DNA of 64,000 bases from Anseranas semipalmata (Eukaryota; Chordata; Aves; Anseriformes; Anseranatidae), in assembly GCA_013399115.1 (NCBI GenBank), contig VXAA01000967.1:845605-909604 (forward strand), written 5' to 3'. The translations under genes were made by a program, and so were the position numbers. Below, piece after piece: positions 52,701 through 64,000 of the stretch (its first letter is position 1; every line of letters starts with the position of its first letter). Under the pieces are notes generated by a model. It searched no databases. It was not told the origin of the DNA and worked only from the letters and a program-made list of their open reading frames with translations.

Positions 52701-55400
52701 TAGCAGACGATTAAGATTTTGTAATATTAAGAAAAAAAAGTCCAGAACCATAGATTTCAGTATTTTATCTAGTATTAGTATGTACTGATTTCTTGTATAT
52801 AGTGGAAAATCCAGTGTTGTAAAGCATTTTTTAATGTAAAACTTGATGTAGTGATTGATTAAATGGGAGAAATGAAGAAGTTCTTGGAGGAACCTCAGGT
52901 GCCACTGAAGACAATGTGATTCTCTCTTGATTTGTTGTATAAAGTGAGGTGGATTGCTTATACCCTGTATGCCCAAAGTACACTGGGAATGGTATTGCTG
53001 AGTATCTCGCTCACAAGAGTGGTATTTCTTAATGTCTTGAAATCCATGAAGACCACCTAAAAACAGCATTATTAAGCATCCCCAAAAGTCCATCTGCAGG
53101 GGTTCTTCTTTAATGGGAGGGCTTCCCCGTGCCCACTGCTAGCCACCACCAGCAGTTTTTCCCTATGATTTGATGGCAGAAGATCTTTTAACGGTTTTGA
53201 TGAATCTTTTAATGGTTCGGTGTTACCTTTCCATGATGAGAACCTCAGCCTTTCCCCATGTGTTAATGCAAGTGCAGACATCTAGCATCACTGTGCCCCT
53301 TTCTCTTTTTAACATTCCTACAGAGACCTTTAATTTCCCCTGAAAAGTAATTTGCCAGTAGTTGCTCAGGTTTCTTCCCTAATGTGTACCTTAAAGGGAG
53401 TGCTCCGTTACAGCAGCCTAACAAAGGTCGTGAACAGTCAGTTTGCAAGGCAAAGGCATCCTGAGAACACGTGAAATACTGGAACTGTGGAAGAGGTTAG
53501 ACTTGGATTGCTGGGCCTCTATATTAGTTGGGTTATATGGGAACCATTGCCTGATTTAAAACGGTGGTATATACCTCTCTTAAACTTGGGGGGGAGGGAG
53601 AAGTTATGGAAGACAGAATGTGGAGTCTAATTGCTTTCCTCTCTGCTGGTTTATCTGACAGAAATACATTAAGCTAAAATTAGAGCTTGTGTCAGTGTCT
53701 GTTCCTCTCCCTTTTCTCTCTTGCTTGTAAATGCAGAGAACAGCAGAGTCTAAGCAAGATACACTTGGGATTTCATGGCTTCAGAGGAACTGAGCAGATA
53801 GCGCACCTTTTGTGTGCCGCCTTGTTCCACAGCATCCTTCCAGTTCCTATCAACATTTGCTGACTTTTGTATAAACATCAGAAATGGAAAACTGACATAT
53901 CTGTGATGTGATTTGTGTTAAGAAGTTAAGAATGTCCCTTTTGTGAGTAAGCAGATAGAAAAGGTCTTGTTTCTGTCACTAGAAAAGATCTGTTGGAGCC
54001 TGAAAACCTTTTTTTCATGTGGACATTTAAGTCGGAGACTTCTCCCTTCTTTCATCAGTAAATAAGTGTGCCTACTGCTTATTACATTATTTGCAAGTCA
54101 GAATTGTAAATTGCTGCATTCGGTCTGATGCAGTTTACCATTTGAAAGAAATAATTAAAGCTCTTTTTCTCTTGCTTAAGATTTAAACGTGTATTTAAAA
54201 ATGAGGTCATACTTCCATGGTGGTCATAGTTTCTTGGTATATTTGTGTGGGGTAGCCTCAGAAATGGCTTTATGTTCTGCTGCTGTGCCATGATGTGTGT
54301 CCTTTAATTATACATTTGCTTTGAGAAAGATGGTTATTCCAGGCCGCCCCCTTTCCTCGGTTACAGCCTTACAACATCACCGCAGTGGGAGTTGTGCGTA
54401 TCTTAGCGTGTAGCTCAGCCGTATGCGTTATTTATATCTCATGCGTGAAATAAGCCATTCCAAACGGATAATTTCTGTTCTTGTAATAGAAAAGAAAAAG
54501 CAAGTGTGTATCCAGTCCTTTCTCGCTAAATGAGGATATGACGCATGGCCAGTCACCGGGCTTGGTGAAGCTCTGCTGAGTCCAGACAGGGCGCGGGGCT
54601 GTGCCTGTCTGACAGTTCAGACACGCGGGAGTACAATTAACTTAGGGGTGAAAATTTGTTTTCAGCTCCTGTAGGTATGGATGCCTTCTTTACTCAGCAT
54701 CTGTTGGGTCATTCTTTAAGAAGTCAGCTCCAACTGCATGAAGGTGAATGTTGTAATTTCTTTGTAGCAGTGGATTATAAATGCAGCTGTGCAGCATTTT
54801 CAGAAAGCACTGTGAAGTTTCTTATGTCATCCTAAAATGACAGTTTCTTTCCTGATGCCTGTGTTCTCTGTAAAGCCTTTGAGCGTGTATATACATAAGG
54901 AATGAAAGACTGGCTTTATTTAAAAAGAGAAACACCTCCACAACTAACAATCTGATAGGTGTTCCATCACCGTAGATTTTTAGCTTCTGAAGTTACTTAC
55001 CTCTCCATTCTGGGCAAGTCGGTGCTGCAGACACGTAGTTGCGGTGCTGTCAGACCCGTGTGAAGTGATGGGCACGGCCTATTGAAGTGTGCTGCAGAAA
55101 GACAAGCGCGTGATTCACCGCAGAAGCATCCCCAGCAGCGCCCGAGCAGCTGAACTAACCCACCGTGCTCTCGCACACGCACAGCCTGCAGCCGGAAGAT
55201 GACAGCATGCTCTTGGCTTTCGGACAAACGAAAGTTGACTGTGCTCTTCGCACATCCCACCTCTAACGCACACCGTGTAACTAGACAGAAACTTGCTATA
55301 ATTCACTATAGTTGCTGTGTTTCGTGCTTTCTTCTCGCCCTGCCACGGCAGTAGCCGGTCAGCGGGCCGGCCCCGAGCACTGGCCTCTCTGCGAGGAGGG
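40800..55400. other. AT-rich intergenic region between SSR3 and TIPARP
   Basis: The two genes point away from each other, so this 14.6 kb is shared upstream sequence. It has one clear CR1 fragment (about 45530-45823) and scattered open frames of 60-140 codons without known similarity, the longest on the minus strand at 52674-53093. It may hold enhancers or a long non-coding RNA, but nothing in the sequence alone supports a specific call. Confidence 0.6.
45530..45823 (+). mobile_element. CR1 LINE 3'-end fragment
   Basis: About 290 bases of a CR1 tail: GATAGGACAAGGGGTAATGG, AAACTAAAAGAGAGGAGATT, a GC-rich middle and a CCATTCTAGGATTCTATGGT end. A GC-rich island inside AT-rich intergenic DNA is explained by this insertion. 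Confidence 0.92.
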
Positions 55401-55745
55401 GGCTGAGCCCACCCTGTGCGGACATGGGTTGTGCTGACTTTGTTCCGGGGGGCTGCAGTTCTGCTCCGATGCACATCGCTCTCGGTCGCTAATTAGCGTG
55501 CTTTGGCTGACTTGAAGGCGGGTGTAGGCGCAGCCCGGCCGCGGGGGCGGGTAGGGGGCATTACCCTGGGCCGCGGCGGGGGCTCCCCGTTCCCAGGCCC
55601 CCGGCGGTGGGCGCGCACCCACGCTGCCCTCCGGCGGCTTCAGCCCCGCGCCCCGGGGGCTCGCACGGCGCGGAAGCGGCCGCGGAGCTTCTGCTCCCTG
55701 TGCCTGCGGCGGAGCTTCCGTGCGGGGCCGGGCCGGGCCTTCCCG

Positions 55746-55864
55746 NNNNNNNNNNNNNNNNNNNNNNNNNNNNNNNNNNNNNNNNNNNNNNNNNNNNNNN
55801 NNNNNNNNNNNNNNNNNNNNNNNNNNNNNNNNNNNNNNNNNNNNNNNNNNNNNNNNNNNNNNNN
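55746..55864. other. Assembly gap, 119 N
   Basis: N run inside the TIPARP-side CpG island. It may hide part of the promoter or first exon. Confidence 0.95.
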
Positions 55865-55933
55865 GGCCGCGGGGCCTCGGCCGCGGCCCTGGTGCAGCTG
55901 GGGCGAGAGGCCGGCCGCAGCGGGCGGGCGTGA

Positions 55934-55992
55934 CTTCTTTTTTTATTATTTTTATTTTTTATTTTTTTTATTTTTTTGTTATTATTATTTTT
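55934..55992 (+). repeat. T-rich (TTTTTATT)-like low-complexity block
   Basis: Nearly 60 bases of T with interspersed A, abruptly inside a CpG island and 70 bases after a gap. On the minus strand it is an A-rich tract. Confidence 0.88.
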
Positions 55993-57339
55993 CCCCGCCA
56001 GCAGGCTAACCGTGCTCTGAGGGTGTCGTCGCATTGGGTCACCCGGCCGGTGAGGAGCAGCCGGTAGGTTCCAGCGGAGCCGTGCCGGGGGCAGAGCCCC
56101 CTCGCAGGCTGCGGGGCTGCGCGCAGGTCCGCCCGGCAGCTCTGTTTGCCTTTTGTTGTGCTCGTTGGTAGGTGGTGTGCGCGGGGACTGCGCTGGGGTG
56201 GTGCCGGGGCGGTTGTTGTTGCTGCTTACTTTATTCCACGGCATTAGATTCCCTTTCTTCGGCAAGGGGAAGGGAGGTGTTGTTCATGTGAACTGGCTAG
56301 TACTTAGGGGCTGAAATCTCACACCAAGAGATCTTTTTCTGTTGAAATACGTTGTGCAAATATAGTATTGCACTCGGTGATTGCTACTGTTGTTTCTAAA
56401 TAGTGTCGAATGGTTGATGTAAAAATGCTGAAATAGAAACGCCAACAAGTTCTGCTGTTCGTTATGCCCACTACTTTCTATTTTTAGAGTTGTCGGAAGA
56501 TTCAGCTCTATACGGTAAAGCAGTTCTTTAACAGTGAGATGTGAACAGTAAAGTAATCAAACGAGCAGAACGGTATTGAAATAGCATTAAAGATACAGCC
56601 GAAAGCGACCGCAAGTCACTTATGTAGCTCCTCGGCACGGCAGGACTCCCTGAGTGCGGAGCTCCCCTGCTGTATTGCAGGGGCTGCTGAACCTGGGCAC
56701 GACGAAGCGAAGCAGTTGAGGGGTCTGAACCCTTTGGAGTTACTTGAAGGTTTGAGGTACCACTGGCAGCTTAGAAAGAGCATTCCCTGCTATCTCTGTG
56801 GAAGAATAATAGATAAACCAATAATTTTGGAGTTTGCTTTTACTGGCAAACAAATATGCTGGTCGCTTTAAACTTAAAAACTGCAAACGGGAGTGGTCCA
56901 ACTTCTGTTCTTATTCCTGGCAGTCCTGACAGTGCTGTTCCCAGGGTAATGCGAAAGCCTTGTAATGAATGTTCCAAAATAAGGAAGACTTGGTGAGAGA
57001 TTTTCCAGAACAGATCCTCAGTAATAAGAAGTTAATGCCCGATTTTATCAGTTTTCTGAAATTTGTTTTGAAATGGGAAGCTACTTTGCTTGGAATGCAT
57101 TTACCGGGAGGTAATCCTTAATGGGTTCCACTCCAAGCTATGAGGCTACGTGCAAGGAGTTTGAAGAGGGTTTAATTAAATGTAATCAAATATTACATGA
57201 CTCCTGATTAAAAGGCATACGGCTTGCTTTAGGTGACCTGCGAGACGTACCATTTATTTGTACTTCAGAAAAAAATTATTTTTCGTGTTGCGACTAATGG
57301 AATTTGTCTCCGTGCCTGAGTAGCCAGCACCCTTTTGTC

Positions 57340-57750
57340 TCCTTCGCTGCCCGGTTTTAACTCTCGCTGGGGAGGCTGGCAGGAGGCGCGCGAGCTCGGT
57401 GTGTGACAGCAGGGTGACCGAGCGCGGTGCGTGCATGTGAGTCAGGCGGCCCGGGGCGCGTGGGCGTGTGGGAACGTCTGCGCGAGGGTGGGAGTGGCCG
57501 CGGGGCTGCGAGGCTCCCCGCGCCGCGGCAGGAACCGGGCGTAAGTGCTGGAGCTACCGCCGCTAAAAAAAACAGAGATTAACTCCCGGCCCCTGCTGAA
57601 GTCAGCGTGACGTTTGGCGCCCGGTTAAGCGAAGCCGGCGGTTCTCTGGCCGTGCTGCCGGGTGGATGTGTGGGATTGTGTCGGGGAAGGTATGTCGGAA
57701 TGGAGCGGGAATGCCCGTTGATCTGGTGGAAGAAGAAGCGGCGCGTGCAT
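57340..57750 (+). promoter_or_regulatory. TIPARP: Second CpG-rich block with GCGTG (XRE core) cluster and strong splice donor
   Basis: GC-rich block about 0.5-0.9 kb before the coding exon. Plus-strand GCGTG cores lie at 57429-57433, 57458-57462, 57464-57468, 57605-57609 and 57743-57747, with another at 57955-57959 just beyond. A consensus donor GGC|GTAAGT at 57541 could end an alternative non-coding first exon that splices to the acceptor at 58189-58190. Use as a promoter is inference. Confidence 0.5.
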
Positions 57751-58190
57751 GTTGCGAGTGTGGTGGGAGCGTTCGGGGCTGTACATCTGCTAGTGCGTCT
57801 GGTCTCAGGTCTGTGTTTGAGGGAGACAATGAACAATGCGGTGCTCACTTGTGTGGAGTACAACGAACCAAAGTGCTGTTTATTATCAAACATCATCACA
57901 GGGAGGAGGGCATCAGACCTCCCCTTTCCTGCCCCCCCTTCAGGGACTGTGTGTGCGTGCCTGACTGTCTCTGAGATTTCATGTGTGAGGAGATGATGAG
58001 TGTGTGTTTGGGATTAATTAGCCTGAGTTTAGCTGGTTTCATGCTTTACGTGCCTAGGGGCTACCCGCAGTCACAGAGAGGGGAGGAGTTTTGCTGTTGC
58101 TGGCTTGAAATCCTCTCCAGGGGTGATCTTGTTCGTGTCAACCATGAGCAATTAGAGAGATTAACTGTCTTGTTTTCCTTTCTGTCCTAG

Positions 58191-59191
58191 ATTGATTCTG
58201 GTGAGGCTCTGAGACATTTGAAAGTGATTTGGAGAGAGCAAAGTCTGTGTCTGATGGACACCGAAGCAAAGCCAGCGTGTGTTGTGCAGCAGGCTCACTG
58301 CCCAGGAATGAAGTGCCCTCCTTCAGAGGACTTTCCTCCTCAGATAAGACTGTCTGAAAAGATTCCACCAGTGAAGCCTTGCTTCAAGAAGAAACAGCAA
58401 GTGCAGAAGAGGCTGGGGACGCAAACTTTCCGGGCTTTGCGGCCAATCTTTACCAGTTTGCTGGGAGCCGGGACCCTGGATAGGGTCTTTGTGCCCCGAG
58501 GCCAAGGTGGTGGTCATAGTGGTTTATGCGAACCTGCTGTGAAAAAGACTCTGGAACTCGGTACTTCTTGCCCCCAGCCAGAAAGTAACGTGACTGTGCT
58601 GGTGCCGACAGCTCCAGATGTGCAGAGTCAACTGCCAGTAACTCATCCTTCTCCTGGGCATCCTGAGCAGGAGGTGCAGGCAGGAGAGCAAGGCTTCTCA
58701 TCAGAAACTGCTCCTGGAACTGCTGCTGACACTGGTAATGAATCATTCCAGGATCACCCTTTGCACCCACCTCCTAGTGATGGCGCAGCTTGTCCTTTGT
58801 TCCCAGACAAGATTCTGGACAGCTACACATCTGGCTTATTCCAAGAGAATAGCTGTCCGATGCAATACACTTTGAACCCAAGCAATAAATTCAGTGCTGG
58901 AATATTCCAGGATAAAAGTGAGGAAGCCTCTCTTGATTTGGTATTTGAGCTCTTGAACCAGTTGCAATATCACACCCATCAGGAGGATGGAATAGAAATC
59001 TGTGTGGATTTTCTCCAGGGCGCTTGTGTTTATGGCAATGATTGTCCCAAACATCACACAGTGTTGCCGTATCATTGGCAAGTGAGAAGGACAGCAACTC
59101 AGAGCTGGCAGAGTGTGACCAATGATTCCCAGGAGCACCTGGAAAGACTCTACTGCAACCCTGACAATGATAGGATCAAAGTGAAATATCG
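58191..59191 (+). CDS. TIPARP: TIPARP (PARP7), first coding exon with CCCH zinc finger; coding from 58254
   Basis: The exon follows the acceptor CTGTCCTAG and ends before the donor GTAGGT in phase 2. Coding starts at the ATG at 58254 (MDTEAKPACVVQ), aligned with the mammalian start region. It encodes 312 codons plus two bases. TIPARP is a mono-ADP-ribosyltransferase induced by AHR that feeds back on AHR and other factors in the nucleus. Visible landmarks are IRLSEKIPPVKPCFKKK near residue 40, a basic KKKQQVQKRLG nuclear-localisation-like stretch, the conserved DKSEEASLDLVFELLNQLQY block, and a CX7CX5CX3H zinc finger (Cys250, Cys258, Cys264, His268) in CVDFLQGACVYGNDCPKHH. The WWE and catalytic PARP domains are encoded by exons right of the window. 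The middle of the exon (about residues 95-210) is less conserved. The N-terminus has an extra HCPGMKCPP-like insertion relative to human. Confidence 0.95.
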
Positions 59192-62100
59192 GTAGGTGAC
59201 TGCATTTGGTTACTTACTAGCAAAGCCCAAAGTGCTTAACCAAGCAGTGGTACAGAATTATAACAGCATGTGCCTTCTTTTTTTCTGATATTTTGTATAC
59301 AAATGTTTTCCAAAGCCTGTCACGATGTTACCTTAATAATATCTAAGAAGTTTGCCACAGACAGAAAATTCTTGCATGCCTGTTAGAACTGCTATTTAGC
59401 AACTGGAAAGCGTTCTTTGAAGCAGAAGGACTTGAGGCGTGAGAAATAAGAAAACTTCAGTTCTGTAGAAATTGAGAGAGTTGACAGGGACTGTTGTGCA
59501 ACACTGTGCTTGTTCTTGACATTCCTAATTAGTCTTTTCTCTGTATTAGAAAAAGTGGCAGCATGAATGAGCCTTTGCAGTGCTTGAAATGGGAAGGATA
59601 TGGCACTGCTTTCTGTCACAGTGAATCCAGACTGCCTGTATGCACTCCGAGCACAGCCTTCATCATTGCATGCTAAGTAATTGTGTTAGATTGGTGCTGT
59701 GTTAAGTTTCTTGACCAGAACTTCCGTATGGTTGATAACTTATGGTGAGGTTTTCAGTTAATTCGGTAGGAATGACCTAAATAGCGCATTCAGAAATGCT
59801 GATCTTCTATTTAAGTTTTGTCATCTAAAAATGTCAAGCTATATTTGAAGTTCTTGTTTCCTCTATACACAGTAGTGTTTTCTAATCTCAGAAAATGATG
59901 AAATAACCCAGGAAACCTAAAAGATGTTTATGTTATCAGTTTAGACTTGATCCTGCACCCTGAGATCAGAAACAAAGCTACTTCAGCTTTTATAATGCAG
60001 GTTCCCTTTTGAATAGTAATGGCGAGGGCCCTTGTTTACAAGTTCCTCAGATCTGTGTAGTCTATGTTCTTGTGAGTGCAGGGTGTAGACTTCAGTTCTG
60101 AGTTCTGAATACTTTCTTTTTCTGGAGGAAAAATAACACAAATTTCTCATACCTCATCTGCCCTGCCATGTTCTGTAAGCCTGGTGCAATTCATTCCAGC
60201 AGCAGCCAAGGTTCAAAGTGACACTTCCTTGGTTGTGTAGTAGAAACTTCAAATTTGTCATTGCCATCCAAGTCCTTGTGGATTTGTTTTCATTGCCTCT
60301 TCTTCCGTCTACTTCCTGAAGAAGTATATCCCTTCGTCCTTAATGTTTTAGGGCAGATTTTGTTTTCCTTTACTATGTTAAGGTTTCCTATTAGGTATCA
60401 GAGACCAGTCTAATGCTCAAAGTGTATGCGAGTCCTTACATTTACCTAACTGGGCGTTGGATTTGGCACAAAAACTCAAGCTCTATCAACATACAGATTC
60501 ATCCTTTAGTCCTGGAAAAATATGCCAGTCTGACGTAAAATAAAATCTTGTAACTGTATAGCAGATAAAATTCACCGTAGTTTGCAATAGAGACACTTCC
60601 ATTTTTTCCACATATTTTAAAAGATTTCTGAAAACAGAAAACAGTGAATGTAGGTATAAGATAAGCCTCTGCAAGTAATTTAAATTTGAGCTCTGTGCAA
60701 ATAAGCAAAATGTTTATTTGGTTTTGGTTTTTTTTGAGGCATGTATCACAGAATGTATTGCTACACACATGATCTACCTGTTCTCGGTGATAGAGTCCAG
60801 AGTGATTAATTTTAAAAGAAACAATGCTTCATAATTGCTTAGTCATCGTATCCCCAGCTTGTAAAATTGGCTGAACCGTGCTGTCCGCCTTTACACTTAT
60901 TTTGCAGGTTACCAGTCTGGTGAGTATTTTGGCCTCTTGGTACACCGAGTTTCTGTCTGTCTGAACTGGTCGGGAAGAAACTTATCAGGGCTGTTGCCAG
61001 ACACATTACGTTCTGTTACCAGGAGCGAAGTCAGAGAAACAGCACGATCCCAGCAGCGCGGGTGTGCTGCAGCAGGGCGCTGCTGCCTGTTCCGCAGGCA
61101 GCCTGGAACTGCTGAGGCAGGGCAGGTTCTTTGAGTACGAAATCGTGCACTAACGCGAGGTTGGAAGGTTGTTGCAAACTCATCGTGTCTTCCCATGTTG
61201 GCAAGTTCTGTAACTTGTATAGATTTCATCCCTTCAAAGAGCTTCGTGTTTCTAGATACGTATCAGCGAGAACCTAGAAGTGAAACTTTTCTGTAAGACC
61301 AGAGCTTCTGACTTCAAACATTGAATCTGATATGCCTTAAAACGTGGCATGGTTTTACATGAGATTTTGAGCTGGGGGAAGATGTTTTCCTGCGTCTCAC
61401 GGCGAGTTTCATCCTGCGCAGTGCCGCCTCTTACCAGCAGAACCTGCCGGAGCCCTTCAGACGGGGGGCCCGGCTCTGCGTGCCTCCCGTGGAGCCCGCT
61501 GGCGGTCACTGCAGCCGGGCGTCCCTCCTGGCCCGGCGCTGTTGTGTCTCCTGGCAACGAGATGCAGATAGCAGCGTGCCGAACCTCGCCGGGAGGCTCG
61601 CGGACGTGCTGGGACAGCTCATCGTTCGCATGGTTACCGCATTATTTGGCCAAAGCTATTAATCTCTTGTGGTCAGACTAGCTTTACAGGCCTATCTATA
61701 CAGATTGCATGCGATGAGGAAATGTCTGTTCAGCAGTTTGCATGTCCAAGAAAGGCCATGCAGAAGCCAGCCTGACTAATAGCCAGTGGGTGGTAGTTGT
61801 TTATTCTCCTTTGTTTTAAACACAGTTTATACGGCATAATAAGTAATTATTACAGTCTGCATATCATCACAGCGTGCTGCTCCAGTGAAGTTGGGCTGTT
61901 CAAGAAAGTGTTCAGATAGTGGCTCAACTGGAGAGTAAGCTCTAAATTCAAATATGATGTTCCAAATAGCTATTGATATAAATCTTTCTACAGGTCAACG
62001 TTATTGAGATAAATAATGTAAAGTAAATGTTCACATGTTGCCTTTCACCTAAGGGGGACATGATCTCAAAGCAGGAAAAGTGGTAAACCCTGTTCAGTTA

Positions 62101-64000
62101 CTTCTTTGTAACACAGTTGCCTTGGGTACTCACTTATTAGAGTTTGGCCTCAAACTGAGTGTAAAATTTCATCATAAATTGTATTTTTGCTTTCTTAAAT
62201 CTTACCGAGTATTTATAGCTAAATACCAAGCTATCTAAACAAACAAGGCATGTGAACTTAAGCAGGTTAGAATACTTACAAGCACTCAGTTTTCTTCATG
62301 CATGTGAGGAGAGGCCCTGGAGAAGTTCCAGCTTGCCGCTAAGTGTTTGAGAGAACAATGCCAAGTGCTGCTTTCCAGCACGAGAGTACCCTAGCTGTGA
62401 TATTTTAAGATGCTCTTTAATCAGGGGAAATGCTCGGCTGCAGAACTCAGCAGGTTTTCCCTATGCACATACACCTGTCTAATCATGCATATGCTGCTTT
62501 TCAAAATAAGTGACCTCATTGCTGATTACACGAGGATTTGTTTAAAACAACTGTGCGGTTCCCGACCCGTCAGATCCCCCTCTTTGGCTGAAAGTTCCAC
62601 CCCTCTCTTGGCAAAGGGAGACGTCCCTGTGTGCCCTGGGAATTGCAGCCTCTGTTCAACTACATGCACCCAGCATGTCCCAGCTGACATGAAACAACAG
62701 CTTCTCAGAGTTTGATTTTGCTGTTGTTATTTTATTTTTAATGTAGCAGTACTCTATAAAAATAGAAATATTATGAAACTGGATAAAATGTAGTGATTAA
62801 AAATACAATCTTTTTTAGCCTACCTCTCTGAAATCTGAGGCTGCTGCGGTAGTCCAGTGCCTTTTCTCCCCACCTACATTTGCCTTTGCTCTAAATAAAG
62901 CATGTCCCACTGCCCACTGGCAGTCAGATTTTGTCAGAGGACTGAAAGTCTCTAGTGTCATCAAATTTCTGTAAGTTATATGAAATGATTCGTTATAGCT
63001 GCAAAGCAAAGGCCAGAATGCATGGCTCCAGCCAGGGAGAAGCAGCTGGAACTCAATGGCAGATATTCTGCCTGGCGGCAGTTGACTAATCGGTCCGTAC
63101 CTACGCATGGTTCTTGGGTGAAACCAGAGCAAATAATGTGTTCCCCAGTGGGGTTGTCAGTGAACGTAAGGAGGGACCTGGGAAGGAAAGGTAAGGACAA
63201 AAATAAATGTACAGGAAACTAGTTTTCCTTCACTCTTGGCTTCATGGTGTAACTTGTTCCTCTGATGCTGTCAGGATGTGCCTACATGATCTTAAAATCG
63301 TATAGGGCACAGTGGAAGCACGTTGATTGTTCAGGGACTTCCGCATGTGGTCTGACGTATTGAATAGTTAAATTTAGGAAGTTTTCTTTCTGATCTGCAC
63401 AGCTGTCACAGTGTGTGAGATAACTCCTGTTATTGATAACACCGGAGATGAGAAAACAGCTGAAATTCATTGTGCCTTGTGATTTTGTGTGATGTTTCTT
63501 GAATACACAGCTGAATGGTTTTTAACTTCTTTTAATTCCCCGCTAGAAGGAATGCAAAACAGGGACTCTAAATAAAAAGCATGTGAAGTGATTTTAGAAG
63601 TGTTTGCCTTGTGCTTTATACCAGTGTGCTTCAATGAATTCATTTTTGCCCCACTTTATAGTACCATTTACATATGAAATAAAACTAATTGGCTTCTGGC
63701 TATACAAATCTAAGGAAGTTACAAGTGCTATGTGGAGCTGTCATAGGATTTGGCAATCACTCATACGTCCCCTTTCTTGTTTCATGTCAATAAACAGATT
63801 GCAGTTTTGGAAACAGCTGTCACCTGGCTTCAGGTTGAGGTCAGTCTGTTCCATGTGTACTGACGGTAATAAAACAGTCCTTTCTGAAAGAAAGATTTAT
63901 AACTGTTGAAACAGATTGCTTGGAGGAGTTGCTTGCAGGTAATCCAGCAGTCACAGCGTTGCAGCATTGTCTGCCTGCCCATTCCGCTGGGGATGGGGAA
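59192..64000 (+). other. TIPARP: TIPARP intron after the first coding exon (partial)
   Basis: AT-rich intron running off the right edge. I looked for the next coding exon (expected WWE-domain start) and found no matching reading frame, so it is beyond 64000. A GC/CpG-rich patch with an open frame lies at about 61363-61662, and smaller open frames at 62410-62715 and 63022-63222 are unexplained. Confidence 0.7.

Larger units (their letters stand above)
55480..56150 (+). promoter_or_regulatory. TIPARP: CpG island, probable TIPARP promoter / 5' non-coding exon
   Basis: Dense CpG sequence interrupted by a 119-base N gap (55746-55864) and a T-rich block (55934-55992). GCGTG cores, the dioxin/aryl-hydrocarbon response element core, occur at 55496-55500 and 55928-55932, with the reverse CACGC at 55620-55624. 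Donor-like GTGAGG (about 56050) and GTAGGT (about 56064) could end a non-coding first exon. TIPARP is known to be AHR-induced with a non-coding first exon; assigning it here is inference. Confidence 0.6.

Noticed and set aside
60908..60921. TTTTGCAG acceptor followed by GTTACCAGTCTG and GTGAGT donor (possible tiny exon in TIPARP intron)
   Set aside because: The 12-13 base interval between the sites gives no TIPARP sequence. It is probably a chance pairing of splice motifs.
63022..63222. 66-codon plus-strand frame followed by a GTAAGG donor-like site at about 63191
   Set aside because: Considered as a TIPARP downstream exon, but the peptide does not match the expected WWE-domain start and there is no convincing acceptor.

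Overview
This window is vertebrate nuclear DNA, almost certainly from a bird. Three multi-exon genes with consensus splice sites lie in the order KCNAB1 (+), SSR3 (-), TIPARP (+), an order known from amniotes (human 3q25). Introns are short, and the interspersed repeats I recognise are CR1-type LINE 3' ends, some ending in the ATTCTATGAT-like repeat typical of avian CR1. The species cannot be fixed from the window alone.

Region 1 to about 33.8 kb: the 3' part of KCNAB1, the voltage-gated potassium channel beta-1 subunit. I can follow 13 coding exons from 12073 to a stop at 32397. They encode the complete aldo-keto-reductase-like core, about 327 residues. The isoform-specific first exon(s) lie upstream of the window, and 1-12072 is intron. 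All introns are GT-AG except the last, which uses a GC donor. Region 33.8-36.3 kb is the gap between the convergent KCNAB1 and SSR3 3' ends.

Region 36.3 to about 40.8 kb: SSR3 (TRAP-gamma, an ER translocon-associated subunit) on the minus strand. Four coding exons are readable. The first coding exon and start codon must fall in the 562-base N gap at 39966-40527, inside a CpG island. Region 40.8-55.4 kb is AT-rich intergenic DNA with one good CR1 fragment and no convincing gene.

Region 55.4-64 kb: the 5' end of TIPARP (PARP7). Two CpG-rich blocks (about 55.5-56.2 and 57.3-57.75 kb) look like promoter and 5' non-coding exon. A large coding exon (58254-59191) carries the start, a basic nuclear-localisation-like stretch and the CCCH zinc finger. 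The WWE and PARP catalytic exons are beyond the right edge. The upstream blocks hold many GCGTG dioxin-response-element cores, fitting the gene's known induction by the aryl hydrocarbon receptor.

Base composition changes markedly. The left 29 kb is GC-rich with many chance open frames, and the right half is AT-rich apart from the CpG islands and a small GC/CpG patch near 61.4-61.65 kb. The three genes are unrelated in function and share no operon-like logic. I see no clear evidence of a novel multi-gene system; the leads are splice-site, promoter and assembly-gap observations plus a few unexplained open frames.
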